A stretch of DNA of 64,000 nucleotides from Gammaproteobacteria bacterium (GTDB lineage Bacteria > Pseudomonadota > Gammaproteobacteria > Steroidobacterales > Woeseiaceae). Under the pieces are notes generated by a model. That model had not been told where the DNA came from, ran no database searches, and worked only from the letters and a program-made list of their open reading frames with translations. How positions within the stretch are numbered: the first letter of the stretch is position 1; every line of letters starts with the position of its first letter. A program made the translations under genes and the position numbers. The stretch spans positions 1-64,000 of the forward strand of contig JAHZJK010000023.1 of NCBI GenBank assembly GCA_022600955.1, read 5' to 3'. This document shows, piece after piece, positions 55,320-64,000 of the stretch.

Positions 55320-56543
55320 ATGGGTCTTATGACGAATCAGCCTGAAACACATAAAGCGGCCCTGGTGCTACCGGGCGGTGGAGCGCGCGGCGCATTTCAG
55401 GTCGGAGTCTTGAAGGCTCTTGCAGAGCTCATGCCACGAGGCAGCGCCAATCCATTCCCAATCGTGAGCGGCACCTCTGCGGGCGCGGTTAATTCAGTCG
55501 TACTGGCCTCAAAGTCGCACAATCTGCGCACCGCGGTGGCGGAGCTGGAACACGTATGGGGCAATTTTCGCTGCCACCACGTCTACAAGACCGATCACCT
55601 CACGATGTTGAAGAGCAGTCTGCACTGGCTTTCGTCGATCGTGCTGGGTGGCTGGATCGTCGGCACGCCGAAATCATTGCTGAACAATGCGCCGCTACGC
55701 GAATTGTTAAGTCGCAATGTGCAGTTCTCAGGCATTCAGGAGGAGATCGATGACGGTCACCTTGGCGCAGTAGCCGTTACGGCGGCAGGCTACGATACGG
55801 CGCGCTCCAAGACATTCTTTGAGGGAGCGGCACACCATCATGACTGGGATCGAACGCGCAGGCTTGGCAAACGCACGGATCTCAACCTGGATCATCTGAT
55901 GGCAAGTATCGCCGTGCCGATGGTGTTCCCACCGCAACTCATCGGTAACGAGTACTACGGCGATGGCGCGATGCGCCAGGCGACGCCTTTAAGTCCGGCA
56001 GTGCACCTTGGCGCTGATCGCATTCTTGTTGTCGGCATACGTGACGAGCTGGGCGAAGAGGAGCCCACCAGCCCGGGTGCGCCGCCGAGCTTCGGGCAGA
56101 TCGCCGGCTACATGCTCGACACCCTGTTCATGGACGGCCTGTATTCAGACCTGGAGCGCATCACGCGTATCAATCAGCTCATTGACGCGGTGCCCGAGGA
56201 CTCGCGCAGCGAGGCCATTTCCCAGATTCGTCCAATAGACACAATGTTGATTGTGCCGAGTGAAGACTTGCGTGAAATTGCCGAACGGCATCGCAAGGAG
56301 CTCCCGTTTGCGATTCGTGCCCTGCTGCGCGGCGTTGGTGGCCGCAACGCCAGTGCCAGCAAACTGTTGAGCTTCCTGCTATTCGAACGAGCCTATACGC
56401 GTGAGCTGATTGCGCTGGGCTACAGGGACGCCATGTCAGTCAAAGACGAGCTCATTGAGTTCGCAACCGGGGCACCCGTGCCACGCCTGTTTGCGCCGGA
56501 ATGGATCAAACGTGATTTGAGTGCGTTTCACCCCGAGGACTGA
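55320..56543 (+). CDS. patatin-like phospholipase
   Basis: A 407-residue serine hydrolase of the patatin family. The oxyanion-hole motif [14 protein letters not shown] (about 17-30), the nucleophile Ser53 in GTSAG and the catalytic Asp215 in YYGDGAMRQ form an intact Ser-Asp dyad. The C-terminal extension of about 170 residues lacks a recognised domain. It has no signal peptide, so it is probably cytoplasmic or peripheral. The ATG at 55320 or the one at 55329 may be used. It converges on mgtE at a 4-bp gap. Confidence 0.88.
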   Translation: MGLMTNQPETHKAALVLPGGGARGAFQVGVLKALAELMPRGSANPFPIVSGTSAGAVNSVVLASKSHNLRTAVAELEHVWGNFRCHHVYKTDHLTMLKSSLHWLSSIVLGGWIVGTPKSLLNNAPLRELLSRNVQFSGIQEEIDDGHLGAVAVTAAGYDTARSKTFFEGAAHHHDWDRTRRLGKRTDLNLDHLMASIAVPMVFPPQLIGNEYYGDGAMRQATPLSPAVHLGADRILVVGIRDELGEEEPTSPGAPPSFGQIAGYMLDTLFMDGLYSDLERITRINQLIDAVPEDSRSEAISQIRPIDTMLIVPSEDLREIAERHRKELPFAIRALLRGVGGRNASASKLLSFLLFERAYTRELIALGYRDAMSVKDELIEFATGAPVPRLFAPEWIKRDLSAFHPED

Positions 56544-56547
56544 ACGC

Positions 56548-57897
56548 CTAGAGCAGGAAGATGGCGCCCAGGCCAAGAAACGCGGAATAGCCAACAACGT
56601 CAGTCACCGTCGTCAGAACAACACCGCCCGCGAGCGCAGGGTCAACGTTCATTTCCCTGAGTATCAGCGGGATGCTGAAGCCTGCAAGTGCGGCGATGAA
56701 CAGGTTAATTATCATGGCCGCACCAATAATGCCGCCGATATGCCAAATGCCAAACCACCAGTACGTGGCCAGCGAAACGACGATTGCCCAGCCGATACCG
56801 TTAAGGACGCCGACCATCAGCTCCTTGCGCAGAATCCCGGAGGCGTTGTCCTTGTTGATCTGACCGAGCGCTATCGCGCGGGTAATAATGGTTAGCGATT
56901 GCGTGCCAGCAACGCCGCCCATGCTGGGTACGACTGGCATCAAGACGGCTAGCAATACAATCTTGTCGACTGTGGTTTGAAACATATCCACAACGGACGC
57001 GGCAAGAAATGCGGTGCAAAGGTTAATGCCCAGCCAAACTGCGCGCCGGCCAGCGCTTTTAACGACGGGCGCAAACATGTCGTCTTCTTCGTCGAGACCC
57101 GCGGCACTCATGAGTGAGTGCTCGGCCTCATCGCGAATAACGTCCACGACGTCATCAACTGTAATTCGGCCAAGAACACGGAAGTCATCGTCGACGACTG
57201 GTGCGGACAGCAAGTCGCGATTCTCGAACTCCCAGACAACCTGGGTAGACGGTGTATGCGCAGGAATCGGCATTATGTCGGTCGACATGACATTGGCGAC
57301 CATTTCCTCAGGGTCGTTAGTCAGAAGGCGTGACAGGAACAGTGAGCCGATATAACCGTTGTCGCGGCTTACGACGAAAATCGAGTCCGTTCCATCCGGT
57401 ATTTCGCCGACGAAACGCAGATAGCGCGATACAACTTCGAGAGTTACATCCGGACGTACGGTGACGATGTCGACGTTCATCAGGCCGCCAGCACTTTCCT
57501 CGTCATAAGCGAGTACTTGCTGGACGCGTTCCTGGTCCTGCTTGTCCAGAGATTGCAGTACTTCCTGGGTTACTGCCTCCGGCAGGTCGATCAGCAGGTC
57601 GGCAAGGTCATCGACCTCCATCCCCTCGGCTGCGGCAACCAGCTCTTCGGTCTGCATGCCCTCGATAAGTCCATCGCGAACTTCGTCCGAGACTTCGACC
57701 AGAACATCACCTTCTATGTCTGGATCGACAATTTCCCAAAGCATTGCGCGTTTCTTGCGTGGCAGCGATTCCAGCAAGCGTGCAAGTTCGGAAGGATGAA
57801 GACTGCTGACCATGACTCTGGCAGCACGCATGCGGCCGTCGTCCAGCTGCTGGCGCAGCTTCTCAAGGTTGTCCTGATTGTGGTCTCGCGCGTCCAT
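56548..57897 (-). CDS. mgtE: magnesium transporter MgtE
   Basis: A 449-residue homodimeric Mg2+ channel. The N domain is an Mg2+-sensing superhelix (residues 1-130). Two CBS domains follow (about 130-260, with VRPDVTLEVVSRYLRFVG and VANVMSTDIMPIPAHTPSTQ). Five transmembrane helices make the pore (residues 285-449), with MGGVAGTQSLTIITRAIALG near the selectivity region. It starts 19 nt after the rapZ stop. In many gammaproteobacteria an HPr-like gene stands between the two; here it is absent. Confidence 0.95.
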   Translation of the reverse strand: MDARDHNQDNLEKLRQQLDDGRMRAARVMVSSLHPSELARLLESLPRKKRAMLWEIVDPDIEGDVLVEVSDEVRDGLIEGMQTEELVAAAEGMEVDDLADLLIDLPEAVTQEVLQSLDKQDQERVQQVLAYDEESAGGLMNVDIVTVRPDVTLEVVSRYLRFVGEIPDGTDSIFVVSRDNGYIGSLFLSRLLTNDPEEMVANVMSTDIMPIPAHTPSTQVVWEFENRDLLSAPVVDDDFRVLGRITVDDVVDVIRDEAEHSLMSAAGLDEEDDMFAPVVKSAGRRAVWLGINLCTAFLAASVVDMFQTTVDKIVLLAVLMPVVPSMGGVAGTQSLTIITRAIALGQINKDNASGILRKELMVGVLNGIGWAIVVSLATYWWFGIWHIGGIIGAAMIINLFIAALAGFSIPLILREMNVDPALAGGVVLTTVTDVVGYSAFLGLGAIFLL

Positions 57898-57916
57898 GCT
57901 CGCGGAGTTTAGCAGC

Positions 57917-58807
57917 TTAGTCCGGATGGATACGATGATCCGGCAGGTTGTTGTGGCGTATCAGAACCGGGGCATGGTGTCGGCGCAGCTCGGTTGCGAG
58001 TTTTTCGACCATGCACACCGAACGATGCTGTCCACCTGTACAGCCGATCGCGACCGTCAAATAGCCTCGATGTGCGATTTCGAATTGCGGAATCCAGCGA
58101 TCAAGAAAATTCACAATGTCCTGGTACATTGCGGTGAAGTTGTCGTGTGAGTGCAGAAACTCAACCACTTCTTCGTCCAGGCCTGTCAGTCCGCGTAATT
58201 CGACCGACCAGTAAGGGTTTGGGAGGCAGCGTAAATCAAACACAAAATCCGCATCCGCAGGAATACCGTGCTTGAAGCCGAACGATTCAATCAACACCGA
58301 CAGGGAGTCCGACTGCCGTCGGTCGACGCGCTCGCGGATGACGTCGGCAAGCTCATAAATGCTGGTGGTAGAGGTGTCGATAATCAGATCAGCGTCGTTC
58401 TGGATCTCGGTCAGTATTTCGCGCTCTGACGCGATCGCTTTGCGTAGCTCGGAACCGTGTTCTGCGAGCGGGTGCCGGCGGCGAGACTCGCTGTATCGCT
58501 TCAGCAGAACATTGTCCGCCGCGTGCAGAAATATGATGTCTGTACGTATGCTATCGTCGCGCAGTGTTGCCAGCAGAGCGGGCAGGTCATGCAGGCTGTC
58601 CGAACCGCTGCGCGCATCGACACCGACGGCGAGAAGTTCCGCGGAAGGCCCGTCGCCAGAGCGAATCTCCCGTACTGCTGAATGCAGCAGTGCGACAGGT
58701 ATGTTGTCGATGCAGTAGTAACCCAGGTCTTCAAGGACTCGCAATGCGACGGTCTTGCCGGACCCGGACAGGCCGGACACGATGATAAGCCGAATTTCGC
58801 TGGACAT
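57917..58807 (-). CDS. rapZ: RNase adapter protein / nucleotide-binding protein RapZ
   Basis: A 296-residue P-loop protein. In E. coli RapZ recruits RNase E to the GlmZ small RNA and thereby adjusts glucosamine-6-phosphate synthase. Walker A is GLSGSGKT (residues 12-19), followed by DLGYYCIDNIPVAL. The C-terminal RNA-binding domain contains FGFKHGIPADADFVFDLRCL and VAIGCTGGQHRSVCMVEKLA. It lies in the ptsN-rapZ-mgtE run, 28 nt after ptsN. Whether GlmZ-type sRNA exists here cannot be seen from the window. Confidence 0.94.
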   Translation of the reverse strand: MSSEIRLIIVSGLSGSGKTVALRVLEDLGYYCIDNIPVALLHSAVREIRSGDGPSAELLAVGVDARSGSDSLHDLPALLATLRDDSIRTDIIFLHAADNVLLKRYSESRRRHPLAEHGSELRKAIASEREILTEIQNDADLIIDTSTTSIYELADVIRERVDRRQSDSLSVLIESFGFKHGIPADADFVFDLRCLPNPYWSVELRGLTGLDEEVVEFLHSHDNFTAMYQDIVNFLDRWIPQFEIAHRGYLTVAIGCTGGQHRSVCMVEKLATELRRHHAPVLIRHNNLPDHRIHPD

Positions 58808-58835
58808 CAGTTTATTGACCCTTTGGTATCCGGGG

Positions 58836-59330
58836 TCAGGTCCCCTGCGCGGCGCGCTGTTGTTCCGGCAGAATCAGCTCTGAACCATTTAGCAAGGCTT
58901 CGTAGAGCTCACGGCTGGTACTCGCGCTTCGCAGTCTCGAGCGCAGGCCTTCGTCGGCCATCACCTGGGTGATCATTTTTATGCTGGCGTAATGGCTGTC
59001 ATCGAGTTCCTTTGGTACCACCATGCCAAACAACAGATCTACAGGTTCGCCATCGGCAGCGTCGAAGTCGACTGGCTCGGACAGCTTGATCAGGGCAGCG
59101 TTGCTGTCGCTAATGCCTGCGAGGCGGCAATGCGGGAATGCAGCGCCTTTATCCAACCCTGTGCACCCCAGTCGTTCCCGTTCGATAAGGCACTCGAACA
59201 GTTCTTCACTGGCGATTTCGGGCGTTGAACGAACCAGGAGTTCGCTGAGGATTTCGAGGCAGTGTTTCTTGCTTCGGGCTGTTGCGTTACACAACACGCC
59301 GTCAGGTTTAAGTATATCTTCGAGCAACAT
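58836..59330 (-). CDS. ptsN: nitrogen-PTS EIIA component PtsN
   Basis: A 164-residue EIIA-Ntr protein, phosphorylated in the nitrogen phosphotransferase system. The phospho-accepting His67 is in GAAFPHCRL, and LLFGMVVPKELDDSHYASIK is typical of the family. It begins with the family LLEDILKPDGVLCNATARSK. It lies 63 bp downstream of hpf. Its partner phosphocarrier NPr is not found in its usual place, and neither PtsP nor NPr is in the window. Confidence 0.94.
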   Translation of the reverse strand: MLLEDILKPDGVLCNATARSKKHCLEILSELLVRSTPEIASEELFECLIERERLGCTGLDKGAAFPHCRLAGISDSNAALIKLSEPVDFDAADGEPVDLLFGMVVPKELDDSHYASIKMITQVMADEGLRSRLRSASTSRELYEALLNGSELILPEQQRAAQGT

Positions 59331-59393
59331 AGTGGGAGGGCTTCAGTAGCGGTAATCTGTGCGGCCACCCGGGCCGCACAGATAGTGTGCTGC

Positions 59394-59714
59394 TCAGGCG
59401 TACTTGGCTTTTTGTTTGTCTCTGGCGTGGTGATCGACGAGTTTCTCTTTGTACTTGCGAACGCGCCTCTCGAGTTTGTCTACGAGACCGTCAATCGCGG
59501 CGTACATGTCCTCTTCGGTGTTTTCGGCGTAGATCGTACCACCATTTACATGCACAGTTGCTTCGGCTTTGTGCCGGAGCTTTTCGACGGTCAGGATACA
59601 ATGGACGTCAGACACAAGGTCAAAGTGTCGTGCTAACTTTTCTATTTTGGATTCGACATATTCTCTCAGTGAATCCGTGACTTCGACGTGGTGGCCTGAA
59701 ACATTCAATTGCAT
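59394..59714 (-). CDS. hpf: ribosome hibernation promoting factor (short HPF)
   Basis: A 106-residue protein that binds the 30S A/P sites and promotes ribosome dimers in stationary phase. It begins MQLNVSGHHVEVTDSLREYV and contains the basic KLRHKAEATVHVNGG and IDGLVDKLERRVRKYKEKLV. The absence of a C-terminal dimerisation domain makes this the short gammaproteobacterial form. A GGAG Shine-Dalgarno precedes the ATG. It lies directly after rpoN, the usual order. Confidence 0.95.
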   Translation of the reverse strand: MQLNVSGHHVEVTDSLREYVESKIEKLARHFDLVSDVHCILTVEKLRHKAEATVHVNGGTIYAENTEEDMYAAIDGLVDKLERRVRKYKEKLVDHHARDKQKAKYA

Positions 59715-59803
59715 AGCTGTCTCCAGTTGTATTTTACGGTCCTTCGGGGATCAGGATAGCAGTCCGCTTGTCCTCCTATAGTCGTGAATCCTACCTACTA
59801 TTC

Positions 59804-61198
59804 TCACCGTGTCTCTCGATTCCTGCGATCGCTGGACGACGGTATATTCATAGCCTCACGGTACTTCGCGACCGTCCGTCTCGCAACCGAAATGCCCTCA
59901 TCCTTCAGTAAACTCGTGATCTTGCTGTCGCTGAGCGGTTTGGCGTCGTTTTCGGCGGCGATAAATTTCCGAATTTTTGCGCGAACTGAGGTTGATGACT
60001 GGTCTTCGCCGCTCGCTGAGGACAGGTGACTTGAGAAGAAATACTTGAATTCAAATACACCGCGCGGCGTATGCATGTATTTGTTGGTAGTCACACGCGA
60101 AATGGTTGATTCATGCATGCCGATTTCCTCGGCAACGTCCCGCAGTACCAGTGGTTTCATACCTTCGTCGCCATGCTCGAGAAAGCTGCGTTGTCGCGAA
60201 ACGATACTGGTGGCGACCTTCAGCAAGGTTTCGTTGCGAATTTCAAGGCTGCGAATCAGCCAGCGCGCTTCCTGCAGCTGGGTCTTCAATACCGTGTGCT
60301 CGCCACTGCCGCGCAGCAGTTTCGCGTACTGCTGATTGACTGACAGTCGAGGAACGCCCGCAGGACTGATTTCGACCTGCCAGCGATTGTCGATCTTGCG
60401 TACGAATACGTCCGGAATTACATACTGTGCTGCCGCCGGGCTGACGGACAAGCCCGGCTTCGGGTTGCAGGCGCGCACCAGCGCAAGTGCCTCATGCAGG
60501 CTCTCTTCGGATGTGCGCAGGCCCCTGCGCAGTTCGCCGTAGTCACGACTCGCGACCAGGTCGAGATGGCCGGCGGCGATATCGAGAGCAAGCTGGTAGC
60601 CCGGGGTGTCGTCATCAAGCTGCTCGATCTGGCGCATGATGCATTCGGACAGCGTACGGGCTCCTACCCCAACCGGGTCCAGCTGCTGAATACGGCCGAG
60701 CGTCTGCTCAACTTCTTCGCTGGTAACAGGCGGCTGCTCGTCGAGGCTCTCCAGAATTTCATCGATTTCGGCTCTGAGATAGCCGTCGTCGTTAATCGAG
60801 TCAACGAGGGCTTCGCCGATCAATGCTTCGCGAACTGTGAAGTTCTCGATCTCGAGTTGCCAGTAAAGATGTTCGTGCAGGGATTCGCCGGATTCATCCG
60901 CGAACTCTGTAATCGGCCGCCCTTCGCCGTTCCAGCCGCTGTCCTGTATTCGGTCAGAGACACTGGTTTGCCACTGTTCCTCCGCTTTTATGGTCTCGAC
61001 TTCAGCAGTCGATTCCGCCTCGGTGCGCGGCACATCAGGAAGGTCTTCCATCTCCAACATGATGTTTTCTTCGAGCGCTTCCTGAATCTGGGCATTCAGA
61101 TCGAGGATCGGCAGCTGCAACAGGCGAATGGCCTGTTGGAGTTGCGGCGTCATCGTGAGTGACTGGCCGAGTTTTAGCTGCAGCGACGGTTTTAGCAT
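59804..61198 (-). CDS. rpoN: RNA polymerase sigma-54 factor
   Basis: A 464-residue alternative sigma factor for enhancer-dependent promoters. Region I starts LKPSLQLKLGQSLTMTPQLQ, the Gln-rich activator-responsive segment. The core-binding domain and the HTH region (HESTISRVTTNKYMHTPRGV) follow. The RpoN box is ARRTVAKYREAM near the C-terminus. I chose the ATG at 61198; a TTG lies 6 nt upstream. Length is close to E. coli RpoN (477). It follows lptB after 58 nt. Confidence 0.96.
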   Translation of the reverse strand: MLKPSLQLKLGQSLTMTPQLQQAIRLLQLPILDLNAQIQEALEENIMLEMEDLPDVPRTEAESTAEVETIKAEEQWQTSVSDRIQDSGWNGEGRPITEFADESGESLHEHLYWQLEIENFTVREALIGEALVDSINDDGYLRAEIDEILESLDEQPPVTSEEVEQTLGRIQQLDPVGVGARTLSECIMRQIEQLDDDTPGYQLALDIAAGHLDLVASRDYGELRRGLRTSEESLHEALALVRACNPKPGLSVSPAAAQYVIPDVFVRKIDNRWQVEISPAGVPRLSVNQQYAKLLRGSGEHTVLKTQLQEARWLIRSLEIRNETLLKVATSIVSRQRSFLEHGDEGMKPLVLRDVAEEIGMHESTISRVTTNKYMHTPRGVFEFKYFFSSHLSSASGEDQSSTSVRAKIRKFIAAENDAKPLSDSKITSLLKDEGISVARRTVAKYREAMNIPSSSDRRNRETR

Positions 61199-61256
61199 GG
61201 GCAAAGCATACTTTTGGGGCAGTGCCTGTTATTGCAAGCGAAGATCAGAGTGTGCC

Positions 61257-61982
61257 CTAAAGTTTAAATTCTTGTCCGAGATATACCTCTCGAACGTGCT
61301 GATTTTCGAGAATTTCTTCCGGGGCTCCCGATGCGATCAGGCTGCCATCGCTTAAAATATAGGCGTGGCCGCATATACCGAGCGTTTCCCGGACATTATG
61401 GTCAGTGATCAGTACCCCAATGTCGCGTTCGCACAAATGGCGAATAATGCGCTGGATGTCTAAAACAGAAATTGGGTCGACACCGGCAAAGGGCTCGTCC
61501 AGCAACACGAACAATGGGTCCGCCGCCAGGGCGCGCGCAATTTCAACGCGGCGCCTCTCGCCACCGGAAAGGCTGATGCCGAGACTCGAACGGACATGGC
61601 CGACGTGTAATTCGTCCAGCAACGTTTCGAGCTCCTGCTCTCTGCCAGCACGGTCGAGATCCTTGCGATTCTCCAGAATGGCGAGGATGTTCTGTTCGAC
61701 TGTGAGTTTTCGAAAAATTGATGCTTCCTGCGGCAAATAACCCAGGCCAAGCTTGGAGCGTTCGTGCATCGGCTTGGCAGTAAGGTCCTGGCCGTCCAGC
61801 AGAATGTTACCGCCGTCGGCCGCGACAAGTCCGACGATCATATAAAACGCTGTCGTTTTGCCGGCCCCGTTTGGGCCGAGCAGCCCGACCACTTCACCAC
61901 TCTTGATTTCGAGTGACAGACTTTTGACAACCTTGCGCAGCTTGTAGCTCTTGGATATGTCCTGAACACTAAGGATACTCAT
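61257..61982 (-). CDS. lptB: LPS export ABC transporter ATP-binding protein LptB
   Basis: A 241-residue cytoplasmic ATPase that powers LPS extraction with LptFG. Walker A is GPNGAGKTT (36-44), the Q-loop segment is [20 protein letters not shown], the signature is [16 protein letters not shown], and Walker B is [34 protein letters not shown] carries the H-loop and is an LptB hallmark. Its ATG overlaps the lptA TGA (ATGA). It lies in kdsD-kdsC-lptC-lptA-lptB-rpoN. Confidence 0.96.
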   Translation of the reverse strand: MSILSVQDISKSYKLRKVVKSLSLEIKSGEVVGLLGPNGAGKTTAFYMIVGLVAADGGNILLDGQDLTAKPMHERSKLGLGYLPQEASIFRKLTVEQNILAILENRKDLDRAGREQELETLLDELHVGHVRSSLGISLSGGERRRVEIARALAADPLFVLLDEPFAGVDPISVLDIQRIIRHLCERDIGVLITDHNVRETLGICGHAYILSDGSLIASGAPEEILENQHVREVYLGQEFKL

Positions 61983-62653
61983 TGATTCCCGGTATCCTCG
62001 GTATCCTGCAAATTGTCATCAGGTGCTACGTCTTCCTGGCTGATTTCGCCACTTGCCGGCGTGTATCGAATACGTACACGCTCGCTGTCGTCGCCATTTG
62101 AGTCAGCTTCAATCCGTTGCTCGGCTATGTTGTAGAGCAGGAAGTTAGAGGAGATTTCGTTGCCCGCCTCGGTGATGGTGGCTTGTTCTGAAAATTCGAT
62201 TACACCGGCAGGCACATCGTAGGAGAGTCGACCGGCTTCTGCGTAGGTAGCGTCTTCACTACCCGGTCGGGTGAGACGGAATTTAGCGGGGGAACCCGTT
62301 ACAGAGGCCCGATTGAGCTGGTTTTCAGCGAACTCCAGATCGGCGGCTTCGCATTCGATCTGTCCTGTCTCTACTTCGATAACAACATTGCCAGAAAACT
62401 GCCAGGTACTGTCTGCTGACTCGCGGTTCGTAACGCGACCCTCGTCAGCTTCGATCGAGATAGTACCGCGGGACAATCTTAGGCCCTTGAAGATCAGTGT
62501 GGCAGTCTTGCCGTCATAAGACGTAGAGTCTGCGTCGATGCCCCAGGGCAATCGCAAGTCGAGATCCTCGAGCTGCGCTGACGCGAACGCAGGCGCGAGC
62601 AGCAACAGTGCGATCAGCCGGACTCGCGGCATTTTTCGGATTCTTCGATTCAT
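61979..62653 (-). CDS. lptA: LPS transport periplasmic bridge protein LptA
   Basis: A 224-residue periplasmic protein that forms the beta-jellyroll bridge carrying LPS to the outer membrane. The signal peptide is [20 protein letters not shown] within the first 27 residues. The mature N-terminus [20 protein letters not shown] is followed by [20 protein letters not shown], typical of the LptA/OstA domain. The acidic C-terminal tail ([18 protein letters not shown]) is longer than in E. coli. It is directly next to lptC and overlaps lptB by 4 nt. The ATG at 62653 or that at 62632 may be used. Confidence 0.92.
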   Translation of the reverse strand: MNRRIRKMPRVRLIALLLLAPAFASAQLEDLDLRLPWGIDADSTSYDGKTATLIFKGLRLSRGTISIEADEGRVTNRESADSTWQFSGNVVIEVETGQIECEAADLEFAENQLNRASVTGSPAKFRLTRPGSEDATYAEAGRLSYDVPAGVIEFSEQATITEAGNEISSNFLLYNIAEQRIEADSNGDDSERVRIRYTPASGEISQEDVAPDDNLQDTEDTGNQ

Positions 62654-63211
62654 TCAGGGAATAATTCTGCCACGTACGTTGGCGCGGAGTTCAATTTTGT
62701 CATCGTTTAGTGATGCTAGCATTCCCGTGGCGGTCACGCTTCGCGAACCGAAACGGATTCGGACTCGAGCATCGGTTTCTGCGATAAACCGATCAGGATC
62801 CAGCTCCATGTACTGACTGAGAATCTCGGTTTCGTCGCTGGCGTCTGTCGAGTTGTTCACAAATTGTACGTCTCCGCGAAGCGCGATGCGCGGCATGTCC
62901 TCACGCAACGTGGCGCGGTCCGCATTGACGGTCCAGGGTACACCGCTGTCGGGTGCATAGCGGATTCTGACGTCCAGGAACTCTATGCGATTGTCGTCCT
63001 GTTGTTCCGCGTGCTCTGCCTCGATCTCATACAGCAGGCTGCCATCCTGATCGGTACCGAGGATACGGGCCTGTTTCAGGTAGTAGCCGCGGTGCTCAGG
63101 GGTTAGTGGAGGCGTGTCATCGCTCGCGGGTCCGTCCGGGCGCGACAGATACCAGCTACCTAGCGCGGCCGCAAACAGCAGGACAATGAATGTGATTGTG
63201 CGTGGACTCAT
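62654..63211 (-). CDS. lptC: LPS export protein LptC
   Basis: A 185-residue bitopic inner-membrane protein that hands LPS from LptBFG to LptA. One N-terminal transmembrane helix (TFIVLLFAAALGSWYLS) is followed by a periplasmic beta-jellyroll (GYYLKQARILGTDQDGSLLY, IEFLDVRIRYAPDSGVPWTV). Its ATG shares a base with the kdsC TGA, and its stop abuts the lptA start, so all three are translationally linked. Confidence 0.92.
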   Translation of the reverse strand: MSPRTITFIVLLFAAALGSWYLSRPDGPASDDTPPLTPEHRGYYLKQARILGTDQDGSLLYEIEAEHAEQQDDNRIEFLDVRIRYAPDSGVPWTVNADRATLREDMPRIALRGDVQFVNNSTDASDETEILSQYMELDPDRFIAETDARVRIRFGSRSVTATGMLASLNDDKIELRANVRGRIIP

Positions 63212-63699
63212 CAGTGTTGATGACCACTGGATGCCAGTACTAGTTCACAAACTTCGCGTACCGCGCCACAGCCTCCTGCCGCGGTGGTTGTGTAGTGGCA
63301 TTTCTCACGTACTGCTGGAACAGCGTTTGCTACAGCAACCGAGAATCCAACGTGGTGCAGCAGTGGCAAGTCAGGTATGTCGTCGCCGACATAAACACAA
63401 TCGGCCGCGATAACGTCAAGCTGGTTGGCAATTTCGTCGAGCGCTGCAACCTTGTCCTTGCAGCCCTGGACCACGTGTTGCACACCCAGTTCAGCCATTC
63501 GCTTGGCGACGGCACCGGAGGCACGCCCACTAATCACGGCAACATCAATACCGGCCTCCAGAAGTCGGCGAACGCCGTAACCATCCTGTGTATGAAATGA
63601 CTTCGACTCGATGCCTTCGTCAGACAGGTAGAAGCGCCCGTCAGTGAATACACCATCAATATCGAATGCCACCAGTTTAACGTCGCGAGGTGTGTTCAC
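63211..63699 (-). CDS. kdsC: Kdo-8-phosphate phosphatase
   Basis: A 162-residue HAD-family phosphatase that releases Kdo from Kdo-8-phosphate. The nucleophile Asp13 and general acid Asp15 lie in LVAFDIDGVFTDGRFYLSDE, and the late metal-binding Asp pair in CVYVGDDIPDLPLLHHVGFS. It has no cap domain, as expected for the tetrameric KdsC type. The start is GTG at 63699, overlapping the kdsD stop by 4 nt (GTGA). It lies between kdsD and lptC. Confidence 0.95.
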   Translation of the reverse strand: MNTPRDVKLVAFDIDGVFTDGRFYLSDEGIESKSFHTQDGYGVRRLLEAGIDVAVISGRASGAVAKRMAELGVQHVVQGCKDKVAALDEIANQLDVIAADCVYVGDDIPDLPLLHHVGFSVAVANAVPAVREKCHYTTTAAGGCGAVREVCELVLASSGHQH

Positions 63700-64000
63700 A
63701 TCAGTCCCTCCCGAAACAGATCGTGGATGTTCAGTGCACCTATGAGCTTATTGTTTTCATCCGCAACGAGTAGCGAGGTAATTTTGTTCGTCTCAAGAAT
63801 ATGCAGTGCTTCCGCAGCAAGTACATCTGCTTCTATGGTTTTGCAGTTCGCATGCATGACATCACGGATCGAGGTCTTGTGAATGTCCGCACCGCTATCC
63901 AGCACGCGGCGTAAGTCGCCGTCTGTAAATATGCCCTGAATGTCGCCGTCGGCGGACACAATTGCTGTCATTCCGAGGCCTTTGTCCGTCATTTCCATGA
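63696..64000 (-). CDS. kdsD: arabinose-5-phosphate isomerase, C-terminal CBS part (5' end beyond window)
   Basis: Only the last part (about 101 codons) is inside the window; the gene runs past its right edge. The visible residues contain the paired CBS domains of KdsD: MTDKGLGMTAIVSADGDIQG, GIFTDGDLRRVLDSG and KITSLLVADENNKLIGALNI, ending DLFREGLM. KdsD converts ribulose-5-phosphate to arabinose-5-phosphate, the first step to Kdo. Its stop overlaps kdsC, and the neighbouring kdsC and lpt genes support the call. Confidence 0.92.
   Translation of the reverse strand, partial: MEMTDKGLGMTAIVSADGDIQGIFTDGDLRRVLDSGADIHKTSIRDVMHANCKTIEADVLAAEALHILETNKITSLLVADENNKLIGALNIHDLFREGLM

Noticed and set aside
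60494..61162. 222-codon plus-strand frame inside rpoN
   Set aside because: rpoN is complete with its RpoN box on the minus strand; the antisense frame has no supporting motif.

Overview
The window reads as one contiguous piece of a gammaproteobacterial chromosome, and almost all of it is conserved single-copy genes. The evidence is the rpsU-yqeY-dnaG-rpoD macromolecular-synthesis block, an LPS export block (kdsD-kdsC-lptC-lptA-lptB-rpoN-hpf-ptsN-rapZ), hldE-waaA for LPS inner-core assembly, mpl, hemL (C5 haem pathway) and a class II ribonucleotide reductase split into NrdJa and NrdJb as in Pseudomonas. Base composition looks even and moderately GC-rich. I see no insertion sequence, integrase, prophage, CRISPR array or toxin-antitoxin pair. 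A membrane pyrophosphatase next to a PPi-dependent phosphofructokinase would suit a marine or sediment lineage near Chromatiales or Woeseiaceae, but that placement is inference.

Layout. 0-4.6 kb: a CAU-anticodon tRNA, then rpoD, dnaG, yqeY and rpsU, all on the minus strand. 4.7-11.5 kb: tsaD, folB, folK, an S41 protease lipoprotein, a pteridine-reductase-type SDR, a MidA-like methyltransferase, uppP and an unassigned beta-barrel-like protein. 11.5-17.8 kb: cca, a zinc aminopeptidase lipoprotein, slt, degQ and a small heat-shock protein. 17.8-21.1 kb: a regulatory region with two NrdR boxes, then nrdJa-nrdJb. 21.2-26.1 kb: hldE, waaA, tolC, pcm. 26.3-29.3 kb: a GGDEF/EAL protein and an exported double-glutaredoxin protein. 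29.4-34.9 kb: hppA, pfp, adk, rnd. 34.9-38.8 kb: a small membrane protein, mpl, a LON-domain protein, hemL. 38.8-43.0 kb: a TraB/GumN protein, cpdA, ahcY, metK. 43.1-50.3 kb: tkt, gap, pgk, a PhoX-like protein, pyk. 50.3-57.9 kb: a penicillin-acylase-family protein, a MoxR/VWA pair, a Bcp-type peroxiredoxin, a patatin, mgtE. 57.9-64 kb: rapZ, ptsN, hpf, rpoN, lptB, lptA, lptC, kdsC and the end of kdsD.

How the genes fit together. Central carbon and phosphate metabolism is strongly represented: tkt, gap, pgk and pyk together with pfp and hppA point to glycolysis that both makes and uses pyrophosphate. metK, ahcY and cpdA lie in one minus-strand run covering S-adenosylmethionine synthesis, S-adenosylhomocysteine recycling and cAMP breakdown. 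Envelope building is covered by kdsD/kdsC/waaA (Kdo), hldE (heptose), lptABC (transport), uppP, mpl and slt (peptidoglycan) and tolC.

The window does not contain an obvious new multi-gene system. The most informative non-routine signals are the nrdJ control region, an apparent AUU start codon for cpdA, the PPi-linked cluster, an exported double-glutaredoxin protein with a CxxxC site, and the fact that all ten convergent gene pairs end within 33 bp of each other (four overlap) without a recognisable intrinsic terminator between them.
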